Of a stretch of DNA of 64,000 nucleotides, positions 47,447 through 55,939 are shown piece after piece. Below the pieces are notes generated by a model, which did not search any database, was not told the origin of the DNA, and was given only the letters and a program-made list of their open reading frames with translations. The stretch is from the NCBI GenBank assembly GCA_951812805.1, contig CATOSZ010000003.1, positions 1,628,557 through 1,692,556 of the forward strand, read 5' to 3'. A program made the translations under genes and the position numbers. Position 1 is the first letter of the stretch, and the number at the start of each line of letters is the position of its first letter. The DNA comes from an uncultured Alphaproteobacteria bacterium. Its GTDB lineage: Bacteria; Pseudomonadota; Alphaproteobacteria; GCA-2731375.

Positions 47447-48619
47447 GTGCCGATCAAGAATCGTATCGCCGAGTATCACGAGGAGATGACCGCCTGGCGG
47501 CGCGACCTCCACAGCCACCCCGAAACCGCCTTCGAGGAGGTGCGGACCGCCGATCTGGTCGCCGACAAGCTGCGCGAGTTCGGCATCGAGGTGCATCAGG
47601 GCCTGGCCAAGACCGGGGTCGTCGGCGTGCTGCGGGCCGGCGACGGCGCGCGGCGGATCGGCCTGCGCGCCGACATGGACGCGTTGCATATCCACGAGCT
47701 GAACGACTTCGACCACCGCTCGCGCCACGACGGCAAGATGCACGCCTGCGGCCATGACGGCCACACCGCCATGCTGCTCGGCGCGGCGAAGTACCTGGCC
47801 GAGACCCGGCGCTTCGACGGCACGGTCTGCTTCATCTTCCAGCCGGCGGAAGAGAACGAGGCCGGCGGACGGGTCATGGTCGAAGAAGGCCTGTTCGAAC
47901 AGTTTCCCGTCGACGACGTCTACGGCATGCACAACATTCCGGGCATTCCCGCCGGTCAGATGGCGGTCCGGCCCGGGCCGATGATGGCCGCCGCCGACTT
48001 CTTCGAGATCGAAATCAAGGGCCGGGGCGCGCATGCCGCCTATCCGCACCACGGCATCGATCCCGTCCTCATCGGCTCGGAGCTGGTGGTGGCCCTGCAG
48101 CGTATCGTCGCGCGTTCGACCGATCCGATGAAGGCCGCGGTGGTGAGCGTCACCCAGTTCAACTCGGGCTTCACCACCAACGTCATTCCGGAGACGGCGA
48201 CGCTCACCGGTACGGCGCGCAGTTTCCTGCCGGAGGTGCAGGACGCCATCGAGGCCGGCATGCGGCGCATCGCCGGCGGCATCGCGCAGGCACACGGCGC
48301 CGAGATCGAGGTCACCTATGATCGGCGCTATCCGCCGACGATAAATGCGGCGCAGGAGACCGGGTTCGCGGCCGGCGTTGCCGCCGGGATCGTCGGCGAC
48401 GACAATCTGCTGACCGACCAGCCGCCGACCATGGGCGCGGAGGACTTCGGCTGGATGCTGATGGAAAAGCCCGGCTGCTATATCTGGCTCGGCAACGGCG
48501 GCGGCGCGCCGGTGCACAATCCCAACTATGATTTCAACGACGAGGTGCTGACGATCGGCGCCAGCTATTGGGGCGAGCTGGTGGAGACCCTGTTGCCGCG
48601 CGAGGGTGCCGGGTCTTGA
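47447..48619 (+). CDS. M20-family amidohydrolase (hippurate hydrolase/aminoacylase-like)
   Basis: The 390-residue M20D peptidase-like protein has metal ligands in HACGHDGHTAML, the catalytic Glu pair in PAEENEAGG and a late GAEDFGWML. It likely hydrolyses N-acyl or N-carbamoyl amino acids. The start is a GTG with AAGGAGA 6 bp before it. It lies 57 bp after hyuB, so it completes the racemase-hydantoinase operon and could take the hydantoinase product; that link is inference. Confidence 0.9.
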   Translation: MPIKNRIAEYHEEMTAWRRDLHSHPETAFEEVRTADLVADKLREFGIEVHQGLAKTGVVGVLRAGDGARRIGLRADMDALHIHELNDFDHRSRHDGKMHACGHDGHTAMLLGAAKYLAETRRFDGTVCFIFQPAEENEAGGRVMVEEGLFEQFPVDDVYGMHNIPGIPAGQMAVRPGPMMAAADFFEIEIKGRGAHAAYPHHGIDPVLIGSELVVALQRIVARSTDPMKAAVVSVTQFNSGFTTNVIPETATLTGTARSFLPEVQDAIEAGMRRIAGGIAQAHGAEIEVTYDRRYPPTINAAQETGFAAGVAAGIVGDDNLLTDQPPTMGAEDFGWMLMEKPGCYIWLGNGGGAPVHNPNYDFNDEVLTIGASYWGELVETLLPREGAGS

Positions 48620-48633
48620 CGGCAACACCCGGC
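48608..48633 (+). terminator. Hairpin at the end of the amidohydrolase gene
   Basis: Arms gccgggt (48608-48614) and acccggc (48627-48633) enclose the stop codon in the loop. No T-run follows, so termination efficiency is uncertain. The ISAs1 element begins 22 bp later. Confidence 0.4.
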
Positions 48634-48655
48634 GGCGCGGCGGTTCGGGAGTACC

Positions 48656-49864
48656 CAGGGCAATCGCATTTCAGAATTTGCCGAGGAGTGACAGGAGATA
48701 GTCGTTGTTCCAAGCGGCGATTTTGAACTTGGCGCGCAGCGAGTCTTTTCGTGGATCCTTTCGCATGACATTGAGCGCCATGTGGCGCAGGACGGCGAGA
48801 TTGTGCGGTCCATTGTCCTTGCGGGTTCTGTCTTGGTCTTCGTTCATTTGGACATCGAGGCACCAGTGCAGGCGGTTTTCGACCCCCCAGTGCGCCCGGG
48901 CAACGGGATTGAAGCGCTCGGCGTCGAGCGGCTGGCTGAGCAGGTAGTAGGCGGTTTCGCTCGACGTCTTCTCCGCGCACTCGCGGGTCCGGGTGACTTT
49001 GGCGACCGCCTTCAGGCCCGGCCAATGATGGCGCTCTTGCAGCCACTCGACGTGGCTGGAGACGAGAGCGGCACGGGTCTCGATGCGGCCATGATCGCCA
49101 TCGACCGTGGTGTCGGTGGTGGTCGCTTCGGCTTTCGGATCGTCGAGGAAGGTTCTCACGTCGTCATGCAGCGTGCCTTGATTGCCCTTCAACGCCAGGG
49201 CGTAGTCACCCCCCTGCTCGATAATCTGGCTGGCGATGGCGCGCTGGCAATTGAGGGCGTCCACGGTCACGATCGTCCCCTCGAGGCTCAATAGTTTCAA
49301 CAGCTTCGGCACGGCGGTGATCTCGTTGGACTTGGCGTCGGTGGCGACTTGCCCCAACACCAGCCGCTGATCACAGCCCCAGGCCGAGACCATATGCAGC
49401 GCCGACGTGCCGCTCGCCTTGTCGTAGGATCGCCGCACCACCTTGCCGTCGATCGCAATGACCCCTTGGCAGGTCTCGGAAAAGCGCGCCATGAAGCGCT
49501 GGAAGCAGGCGCCGAACGCCTCCGGATCCAGCAACCGGAACACCCGGCTGAAGGTGTCGTGGCTCGGCACGCCATGTTCGAGTACGAGAAATTCCCGCAG
49601 GAACGCCTCCTTTTCACGCGCGAAGATCGCCATGTCGACCGCCGTCTGACCGCCCGAGAGGACCGTGCACAGGGCGATCGTCAAGATCTCCAGCAGATCG
49701 TGACGCCCGGCATTGCCAGTCCGCGGATCCTCGAGACCCTCAAAGCACTCCAGAAAGCCTTCCATCGCAACCTCCACCCGTGAAAAGACCGGGTAGAATC
49801 GATTCGCGCCAATACCTCAAGATCAAACACGCACGTCAAGGCAATTCCAAATGCGATTCCCCTG
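48656..49864. mobile_element. 1209-bp ISAs1-type insertion sequence with 10-bp target duplication
   Basis: The ends read caggg(c/g)aatcgcattt inward on both sides and are flanked by the 10-bp direct repeat cgggagtacc at 48646-48655 and 49865-49874. One intact transposase gene is carried on the minus strand. It is inserted in the gap between the amidohydrolase gene and the MBL hydrolase gene and does not break a recognised gene. Confidence 0.93.
48671..49765 (-). CDS. ISAs1-family transposase
   Basis: The 364-residue transposase starts MEGFLECFEGLEDPRTGNAGRHDLLEI, typical of the family, with first Asp in VIAIDGKVVRRS, second Asp in TIVTVDALNCQ and Glu in HWGVENRLHWCLDV. The ATG at 49763-49765 is chosen because GGTGGAGG precedes it; an in-frame GTG at 49775-49777 is less likely. 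Confidence 0.95.
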   Translation of the reverse strand: MEGFLECFEGLEDPRTGNAGRHDLLEILTIALCTVLSGGQTAVDMAIFAREKEAFLREFLVLEHGVPSHDTFSRVFRLLDPEAFGACFQRFMARFSETCQGVIAIDGKVVRRSYDKASGTSALHMVSAWGCDQRLVLGQVATDAKSNEITAVPKLLKLLSLEGTIVTVDALNCQRAIASQIIEQGGDYALALKGNQGTLHDDVRTFLDDPKAEATTTDTTVDGDHGRIETRAALVSSHVEWLQERHHWPGLKAVAKVTRTRECAEKTSSETAYYLLSQPLDAERFNPVARAHWGVENRLHWCLDVQMNEDQDRTRKDNGPHNLAVLRHMALNVMRKDPRKDSLRAKFKIAAWNNDYLLSLLGKF

Positions 49865-50130
49865 CGGGAGTACCGCTCAACAATTGCCTTTTCGGGTGCA
49901 AGCATTTACCAATTCAAAAGCGATGATTCGCATTATGTCCCAGTGAACTCGGGGCGGTCGGAACGCCAAGGGGGCGGCAACGGAAATCCCCCGCCGTTTC
50001 AAGATGTCGATGCTTCCGGGCGTGGCCTGTCCGGAGCGGACCGCAGAAGAGGAGTCGGGGGATCGCAGCGTGACGATGGCGTTCCCCACGGGCTTGGTGA
50101 CACGAAACGGCGCGAGGTCTGAGACCGGTC

Positions 50131-50961
50131 ATGAGCTTCAAACTCAAGTTCTGGGGTGTTAGAGGCAGCATCGCCTGCCCGTCGGCGAAATACGTAGCCT
50201 ACGGCGGCAACACCAGCTGCATCGAAGTCTCCTGCGGCGGCCAGCGGATCATCTTCGATTGCGGCACGGGGCTGCGCAACCTTGGCCACTATTTCGTTCG
50301 CAAGAATGCCAAGCACGCGCATATCCTGCTCTCCCACACGCATTGGGATCATATCAACGGTTTTCCCTTCTTCACGCCCGCCTTCCGGCCCGATTGCTCC
50401 TTTACCATGATGGCCGGGCATCTCTTCGACAAAGACATCACGGTCCGCGACGTGATGGCGGGACAGATGAACCAGCCGACCTTCCCGGTGCCGATCGAGG
50501 TGATGGAGGCAAAGCTGGAGTTCGAGGACTTCGAAGCCGGCGACCGCTTCACCCTCGGCAAGGACGTGCAGATCACCACCACCAAGCTCAACCACCCGGA
50601 CAATGCGACGGCCTACCGGATCGACTACCAGGGCGCGTCGATGTGCTACGTCACCGATACCGAGCATATCGTCGGCAAGCCCGACCAGAACGTGCTGGCG
50701 CTGATCGAGGGTGCCGACCTGGTGATCTACGACTCGACCTATACCGACAAGGAGTTCGAGCGGAAGATCGGCTGGGGCCATTCCACCTGGCAGGAGGGCA
50801 TGCGGCTCTGCCAGATGGCGAACGTCAAGCGCTTGGCGATCTTCCACCACGATCCCGACCACGAAGACCCGTTCATGGAACAGCTCGAAGCCGAAGCGCA
50901 ATACGAATGGCCCGGCAACTTCGTGGCGCGGGAGAACATGCGGATCTATCTGAAATCTTGA
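50131..50961 (+). CDS. MBL-fold metallohydrolase (phosphodiesterase-like)
   Basis: The 276-residue protein opens MSFKLKFWGVRGSIACPS...YGGNTSCIEV, a hallmark of the MBL branch often linked to nucleotide cyclase domains, and has the full metal motif HTHWDH (H69, H71, D73, H74), with further His in LNHPDN and FHHDPDHED. It is probably a cytoplasmic phosphodiesterase or hydrolase. It faces the degenerate cyclase gene at 50977, ending 15 bp from it. Confidence 0.88.
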   Translation: MSFKLKFWGVRGSIACPSAKYVAYGGNTSCIEVSCGGQRIIFDCGTGLRNLGHYFVRKNAKHAHILLSHTHWDHINGFPFFTPAFRPDCSFTMMAGHLFDKDITVRDVMAGQMNQPTFPVPIEVMEAKLEFEDFEAGDRFTLGKDVQITTTKLNHPDNATAYRIDYQGASMCYVTDTEHIVGKPDQNVLALIEGADLVIYDSTYTDKEFERKIGWGHSTWQEGMRLCQMANVKRLAIFHHDPDHEDPFMEQLEAEAQYEWPGNFVARENMRIYLKS

Positions 50962-50976
50962 GGGTGGCCTCGCGCG

Positions 50977-51681
50977 TCATCCACCCGCGAGACCAAGCAA
51001 GTCATAGGCGATTGCGGTTCTATCGTCGGTAAGCTCGAGATGCCTCGGCTCACCGACGTCCACGCCGCCTGCTTCGTTGCGGGTCGACGCGCCGATAATG
51101 ATGTCCACGCCCGCGTCCCGAGCGGTTTCCATCAGGGCAAAGGCCGCCGTCACGGGCCGCCCCATCACCGAATAATCGAAGCGTTGGTCCGAGCCGAAGT
51201 TGCCGACGACGCAAGTGCCCGTGTCGATGCCGACGACAATTTCGAGCGAGTCGATGTCGCCAGAGGCGACGACGTCCAGTTCGGCGTTCAGTCGGTGCAG
51301 CGCGGCTCGCATCGCGAGCGCGGCGCGACAGGCATGCAGGGCGTGCGCGGAATCTTCCAGCGGCGCGTTCCAAAAGGCGACGACCCGGTCGCGATGAAAT
51401 TTGTCGACAGTACCCTCGTGGGTCATGACGGCATCGGTCATCGAGGCCAAGAAGCGGTTGGTGAACGCCATGAGCGCTTGAAGATCGTCGCCGAAGGCCG
51501 GCCGAACTTCGTCCCAGTCACGCAGTTCCACGACCAGGAAACTGATCTCCCTGTTTTCCCCTTCCAGACGCAGCTGTCTCGGATCGGCCGCGACGAGATC
51601 GACCATTTCAGGGCTGAGGTATTGCGTGAAGGCGCCGCGCACGCGGCGACGTTCAAGCAGGTTGCGAAAAAGCCGTTTCAA
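50977..51681 (-). CDS. Degenerate class III nucleotide cyclase-domain protein
   Basis: The 234-residue protein matches one class III cyclase domain (FTQYLSPEMVDLVAADPRQL, TVDKFHRDRVVAFWNAP, GIDTGTCVVGNFGSDQRFDYSVMG). Key residues are changed: E52 stands where the first metal Asp is expected, R175 and T178 replace Asp and Asn of the VIGDxVN motif, and the transition-state Arg is Ala. K94 and D98 are kept. It is therefore probably catalytically dead and may bind nucleotide or dimerise. No signal peptide or membrane helix is seen. Confidence 0.82.
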   Translation of the reverse strand: MKRLFRNLLERRRVRGAFTQYLSPEMVDLVAADPRQLRLEGENREISFLVVELRDWDEVRPAFGDDLQALMAFTNRFLASMTDAVMTHEGTVDKFHRDRVVAFWNAPLEDSAHALHACRAALAMRAALHRLNAELDVVASGDIDSLEIVVGIDTGTCVVGNFGSDQRFDYSVMGRPVTAAFALMETARDAGVDIIIGASTRNEAGGVDVGEPRHLELTDDRTAIAYDLLGLAGG

Positions 51682-51762
51682 TTCTGACCACCCCCTCTGG
51701 CGAGGGCTTCGAGGGTCGTTGAGAGAACAACAGAATCGGGTGACACAACGGCCTGCCCTTCG

Positions 51763-52140
51763 TCAGGCCTTGGAATTCTCGCGCAAGGCTTCCATCGCCG
51801 CATCGACGGCGCCGGGATGACGGTCGATGAGCCACAGAAGGATCCGGGCGGCGCGATCGGGGCGTCGGATCCCTTGCTCCCAGTTCTCGACGGCCCGTTT
51901 GGTGAAGCCGAAGCGATCGGCAAAGGCAGCCTGCGACAAACCGATGTTTCCACGGATCGCCTTGACGTCCACCTCCGGGGCTTCGGACTTCAATCGAAGC
52001 GTCTTCCCCACGTGAAAGTTTATCGGTGCGGCGTCGGGATCCCCGGCAACCGACTTGGCGATGTCCTCATCGGTAAGGGCATCGATCCTGTCCCAATCGA
52101 TTCTAGATACCCCGTCAGGAGAAGTAGGCGTTCCACTCAT
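51763..52140 (-). CDS. XRE-family antitoxin partner of BrnT
   Basis: The 125-residue protein has a C-terminal helix-turn-helix ([28 protein letters not shown], residues about 69-96) as in HigA-like antitoxins and an acidic N-terminal half that could block the toxin. It overlaps the brnT gene by 26 bp, so the toxin comes first in the operon. BrnT is more often paired with a BrnA-type ribbon-helix-helix antitoxin, so this is the less common XRE pairing. Confidence 0.85.
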   Translation of the reverse strand: MSGTPTSPDGVSRIDWDRIDALTDEDIAKSVAGDPDAAPINFHVGKTLRLKSEAPEVDVKAIRGNIGLSQAAFADRFGFTKRAVENWEQGIRRPDRAARILLWLIDRHPGAVDAAMEALRENSKA

Positions 52141-52372
52141 TTCTGGTTGCCTTCCTCAGGCTAATGATGCGGCGGATATCGCCGCGGTCGGCATATACGC
52201 AAACGAACGCTCGCCCGTCGATGAGACCAATGGCATTGAAGCGAACCTCATCTGCTCGATCATCGCCAATCTCCAGAACGCGACCCTCGAACAGCAATGT
52301 CGCAAATTCGAAGGAGATTCCGTGCTTTGCCAGATTTGATCGGTTCTTTTCCTCATCCCACTCGAAACGCAT
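52115..52372 (-). CDS. brnT: BrnT-type ribonuclease toxin
   Basis: The 85-residue protein has the BrnT pattern: [48 protein letters not shown] and [18 protein letters not shown]. BrnT toxins are small RNases neutralised by the partner antitoxin, which often represses the operon. The ATG is at 52370-52372. Confidence 0.88.
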   Translation of the reverse strand: MRFEWDEEKNRSNLAKHGISFEFATLLFEGRVLEIGDDRADEVRFNAIGLIDGRAFVCVYADRGDIRRIISLRKATRNEWNAYFS

Positions 52373-52380
52373 GCACCATC

Positions 52381-52409
52381 CTTATGCCCCAATGGGGGAT
52401 AATTTGCAA
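52381..52409 (-). promoter_or_regulatory. Tentative brnT promoter with an internal palindrome
   Basis: On the minus strand TTGCAA (52404-52409) and CATAAG (52381-52386) are 17 bp apart. The spacer contains the inverted repeat CCCC-AAT-GGGG (52387-52397), a possible operator for the XRE antitoxin. The -10 is close to the ATG, which would give a near-leaderless transcript. Confidence 0.35.
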
Positions 52410-52619
52410 GGAGATTCATTTCTACACCTAAAAAGCTCTATCATTCTCTTCCTTTATGCACCAAGAGCAACCTCAACCTCCACACAGATTCTCGAGTTGA
52501 AGCAGCTGAGTGGTGTCGGCCTTTACACATTTGCATTCAAGTGAAGTGCGAAATGACAGACCATTGTCGACCTTTCCCTAGGAACGGGCCGCCAAGGCCT
52601 GCTAGAAGCACATCGGATT

Positions 52620-52675
52620 CGGAAGGGCGCGGTGTCGGCGTCACCCTGCGACGCAGGCCACGCAACGCCCTTCCG
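52620..52675 (+). other. Long-range hairpin upstream of chaC
   Basis: A 10-bp perfect stem CGGAAGGGCG (52620-52629) / CGCCCTTCCG (52666-52675) encloses a GC-rich 36-nt loop that could fold further (ggcgtc/gacgc-type pairs). It ends 22 bp before the chaC start. It may be a transcript leader structure or a terminator acting on either strand; no T-run is present. Confidence 0.45.
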
Positions 52676-52697
52676 AGAGGACCGGTAGAGCGCACCG

Positions 52698-53309
52698 ATG
52701 TTGAACTTTGATCCCCAGCCGCCCGACGACTTTCATCCCCCCGATGGCGACATCTGGGTCTATGGCTATGGCTCGTTGATGTGGCGGCCGGACTTTCCGC
52801 ATCTGGAACGGCGGACGGCGCGGCTACATGGCTATCACCGCGCGCTTTGCGTCTGGTCCTGGTATCACCGGGGCAGCGAGGGCGATCCGGGCCTGGTCTT
52901 CGGGCTGGATCTCGGCGGCTCCTGCCTCGGCGCCGCCTACCGGGTGGCGGAGGTGGACAAGGCGGCGGTGCTGCAAACGCTCTATCGCCGTGAAATGGTC
53001 ACACCGGTCTATGTGCCGACGGTCCGGCCGGTCCATATCGACGGCGACAGCGTCCCCGCCGTGCTGTTCCTCCTGGACCGCGCGCATCCGCAGTACGCGG
53101 GCCGCCTGCCGACCGAGACGGCCGCCCGCGTCGTCGCCGGCGCCCGGGGGGCCAGCGGCGCCAATCCCGACTATGTCGCCAGCGCCGTCAGCCACTTCGC
53201 CGAGCTCGGCATCCACGACAAGCGTATCGACGCGATCCATCGACAGGTCGCCGCCCATCGCGACGGCGGCCTGGGCGCCGGTCCCGGCGGCAAGACCCCG
53301 TCGCGCTAA
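52698..53309 (+). CDS. Gamma-glutamylcyclotransferase (ChaC family)
   Basis: The 203-residue protein has the ChaC substrate-binding loop WVYGYGSLMWRPDF after a short proline-rich start, CVWSWYHRGS, GLVFGLDLGGSCLGAAYRV and VATxVLFLLDR-like strands. It cleaves glutathione or gamma-glutamyl peptides to 5-oxoproline in the cytoplasm. Its 3' end overlaps the convergent TauD gene by 4 bp. 5-Oxoproline is the substrate of the oxoprolinase/hydantoinase family, also present in this window. Confidence 0.92.
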   Translation: MLNFDPQPPDDFHPPDGDIWVYGYGSLMWRPDFPHLERRTARLHGYHRALCVWSWYHRGSEGDPGLVFGLDLGGSCLGAAYRVAEVDKAAVLQTLYRREMVTPVYVPTVRPVHIDGDSVPAVLFLLDRAHPQYAGRLPTETAARVVAGARGASGANPDYVASAVSHFAELGIHDKRIDAIHRQVAAHRDGGLGAGPGGKTPSR

Positions 53310-54133
53310 TACGGCCTCTCGCCCTCGACGAGCACGCGGTGCAAGACGCGGCCTAACGAGAGGTCGTAGTCCTGGTGGGCGACATGCATCTGTCCCCGAT
53401 TGTCCATCAGGACCAGATCGCCGGGACGCCAGTGATGGCGATAGGTGACCTCGGGCGATATGACGTTCTCCAGCAGCGCCTCCAGAAAGGTGTGGCTTTC
53501 TTCCGCTTCCCGACCTTCCAGACGCTCGACCATGCCCGGGTGAAAGAATATCGCCTTGCGGCCGGTCACCGGATGCGTCCGCACCAGGGGATGGCGCCGC
53601 GCCTCGCGGTGGGCGGCCTTATCGTCGGCTTCGGAATATCGATCGTCGATCTTGGTGATGACGGTGCATGCGTCCAGTTCCGAGCGGCGCGCGGCGGGCA
53701 GTGCTGCATAGGCGGCCTGCATGTTGGCGAAACTGGTATCTCCACCGGCGCCGGGAAGGCTGACGGCATAAAGCGCGGTGTAGTTCGGAGGGCGTTCCTG
53801 ATGCGCATGGTCCGTGTGCCAATCGCGCGCGCCGATCGCTACATGGCGACCGTCGGCGCCGACCTTCGTGCGCCGACTGTCGAGCACCGCGATTTCTGGA
53901 TGTTCCGCCAACAGCAGCGAGGTCAGGTGCTGCGCCTTCAGGGGACCGAAATTGCGCACCGCGTCCAGCAGTTGGGCCGGCGATAGGGTCTGGTCACGCA
54001 CCACCATCACCAGCCGGTCGGCGAGCGCCGCCTCGAGCGCCGCGCGGTCCTCCGGCCCGATCGGGCGCGAGAGATCGATGCCCGTGGCTTCCACCCCGAT
54101 CACGTCCGACAGGGGTCCGAGTTTCAGCGCCAT
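53306..54133 (-). CDS. TauD/TfdA-family Fe(II)/2-oxoglutarate dioxygenase
   Basis: The 275-residue protein has the iron motif DWHTDHAHQ (His and Asp), a distal His in QMHVAHQDYD and the Arg region GRVLHRVL. Start ATG at 54131-54133 follows GGGAGGTG. It lies 61 bp downstream of the orphan HyuB gene. Substrate unknown. Confidence 0.9.
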   Translation of the reverse strand: MALKLGPLSDVIGVEATGIDLSRPIGPEDRAALEAALADRLVMVVRDQTLSPAQLLDAVRNFGPLKAQHLTSLLLAEHPEIAVLDSRRTKVGADGRHVAIGARDWHTDHAHQERPPNYTALYAVSLPGAGGDTSFANMQAAYAALPAARRSELDACTVITKIDDRYSEADDKAAHREARRHPLVRTHPVTGRKAIFFHPGMVERLEGREAEESHTFLEALLENVISPEVTYRHHWRPGDLVLMDNRGQMHVAHQDYDLSLGRVLHRVLVEGERPY

Positions 54134-54194
54134 GGTATTCACCTCCCGGGGCAGAGCCGATGTCGACATCCGAGCATATTCGAAAACCCGCGGT

Positions 54195-55925
54195 TCAGCC
54201 CGCCGCCCGCAAGGCGACCGTCGCGGCCTCGTCCAGCTCGCCGTCTTCGACGACGACGCCGTATTCGGCCCGGGCATGCGCTGCCGTCAGTTTTTCCTGG
54301 CGGACGTCCTCGAGCACGGCGGCCGGATCGCGTTCGAAGGGATCGCCATAGCCGCCGGAGCCCGCCATCTCCGAGCGGAAGACCTCGCCCCGGGCCATGT
54401 GGCGGACGAACTTCGCCGGCGCCACCTGCCACACGCCGTCGCGGATGAAGTGGGAGCGCGAGAGCGCCCCCGGCTTGCCGCCGAAAATGCCCCAGCAGGG
54501 ATGGCTGTGGCGGTCGGCGCGCTGCTGCACGATGGCGGTCTCGTTCAACAGACGGTACTGGCGCACCATGCCGAGCGCACCGCGATACTTGCCGGGCCCG
54601 CCGGTATCGGCGAGGAAACCATAGGCCTCGACCCGCAGCGGGTTCTCCGCCTCGATCACCTCCACGGGCGTGTTCGAGAGATTGCCGAGCCAGTAGGGCC
54701 CCGCGTCCTGGCCGTCCCGGTCCGGCCCGCCGCCGCGCCCGGTCATGTTGTGGAACTCGACATGCAGGAACCGCTTGCGGTTCTCGTCCAGGCCGGTGAC
54801 GGAAAGGCCGAATTCGTTGCCGCCGGGACAGGCCGGCATTGCGTCTGGAAACAGCCGGGCGAGCGCGCCGGTCACCGCTGTGCGCACCCGGTAGCCGCCC
54901 TGCCCGCGCGCGCCGAGGGCGGCGGGAAAGCGTGGATTGACCCAGCTGCCTTCGGGCGCGATGACGCGGATCGGGCGCTGGAAGCCGGCGTTGTTCGGGG
55001 TTTCCGCCGGCAACATGGCGCGGATCGCCGCGAAGGAGAGGGAGGCGGTAAACCAATAGTTCGTATGCAGCGCGCCGCCCTTCTGCGCGTCGGTGCCGGT
55101 GAAGTCGACGGTGATCTCGTCCCCCGCCACGGTGACCTTGACCTGGATGCGGACCGGCCCGCCGCCGACCCCGTCGTCGTCGTTCCACTCGGTGAACTCG
55201 GCCTCGCCGTCGGGCAGCGCGCGGATCGAGGCGCGCACGAAGCGTTCCGTATAGTCGACCAGGCCGGCCATGTAGGTCGCCAGCGTCTCCACCCCGTGCA
55301 CGGCGATCAGCTTCTCGATCTCGACCGCGCCCGCCCGCAGCGCCGCGATCTGCGCGCGGATGTCGCCCAGCACCTTGTCGGGCACGCGGGTGTTGTGCTC
55401 GATCAGGCGAAACAGTGTGTCGTTGGCCCGGCCCGCCTGGTGGATCTTGCTCGGCGGGATACGCAGGCCTTCCTGGTAGATCTCGTCGCTGTCCGCCGCC
55501 TGGCCGCCGGCGACGCGCCCGCCGAGGTCGGTGTGATGCAGGATCAGGCCGAGAAAGCAGACCCGCGTCCCGCCGGCGAAAACGGGCAGGAACATGAAGA
55601 TGTCGTTCAGGTGGCTGCCGCCCGCATAGGGATCGTTGTTGGCCAGGATGTCGCCTGGCTGGATGTCGTCGCCGAAATAGTCGAGGCAGCCGCGCAAGGC
55701 CGGCATGGTGGCGCCGAGATGCCCGGGCAGCGCCAGCCCCTGCGCCACCATCTCGCCCGCGCCGTCCAGGATCGAGGCGGAGAAGTCCATGTTCGCCTTG
55801 ACCAGGGTCGACCGCGAGGTCCGCAGCACCGCCACCATCATGTTGTCCGACACCATGGTGAGGGCATTCTTGATGAGCTCGAGCCGGATCGGATCGATGT
55901 CCGCCGCGTCGGGGGAGGGGGTCAT
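54195..55925 (-). CDS. HyuB-like hydantoinase subunit without an adjacent HyuA
   Basis: The 576-residue protein matches HyuB (DPIRLELIKNALTMVSDNMMVAVLRTSRSTLVKANMDFSASI, DILANNDPYAGGSHLNDI, late GSGGYGDPFERDP). The ATG at 55923-55925 fits; further upstream sequence belongs to the epimerase gene. No HyuA-type ATPase gene is adjacent in the window, so it either partners a HyuA elsewhere or has another role. It sits 14 bp downstream of the epimerase gene. Confidence 0.88.
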   Translation of the reverse strand: MTPSPDAADIDPIRLELIKNALTMVSDNMMVAVLRTSRSTLVKANMDFSASILDGAGEMVAQGLALPGHLGATMPALRGCLDYFGDDIQPGDILANNDPYAGGSHLNDIFMFLPVFAGGTRVCFLGLILHHTDLGGRVAGGQAADSDEIYQEGLRIPPSKIHQAGRANDTLFRLIEHNTRVPDKVLGDIRAQIAALRAGAVEIEKLIAVHGVETLATYMAGLVDYTERFVRASIRALPDGEAEFTEWNDDDGVGGGPVRIQVKVTVAGDEITVDFTGTDAQKGGALHTNYWFTASLSFAAIRAMLPAETPNNAGFQRPIRVIAPEGSWVNPRFPAALGARGQGGYRVRTAVTGALARLFPDAMPACPGGNEFGLSVTGLDENRKRFLHVEFHNMTGRGGGPDRDGQDAGPYWLGNLSNTPVEVIEAENPLRVEAYGFLADTGGPGKYRGALGMVRQYRLLNETAIVQQRADRHSHPCWGIFGGKPGALSRSHFIRDGVWQVAPAKFVRHMARGEVFRSEMAGSGGYGDPFERDPAAVLEDVRQEKLTAAHARAEYGVVVEDGELDEAATVALRAAG

Positions 55926-55939
55926 CGGGCCGCCTTTCC

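Larger units (their letters stand above)
52373..52697. other. Intergenic region between brnT and chaC
   Basis: The 325-bp gap holds the tentative brnT promoter, an AT-rich stretch at about 52400-52560 with no credible gene, and the structured element at 52620-52675 just upstream of chaC. Confidence 0.6.

Noticed and set aside
45449..48628. Open frame of 1059 codons on the minus strand across hyuA, hyuB and the amidohydrolase gene
   Set aside because: It is a GC-driven antisense frame; the plus-strand genes have clear family motifs and overlapping starts.
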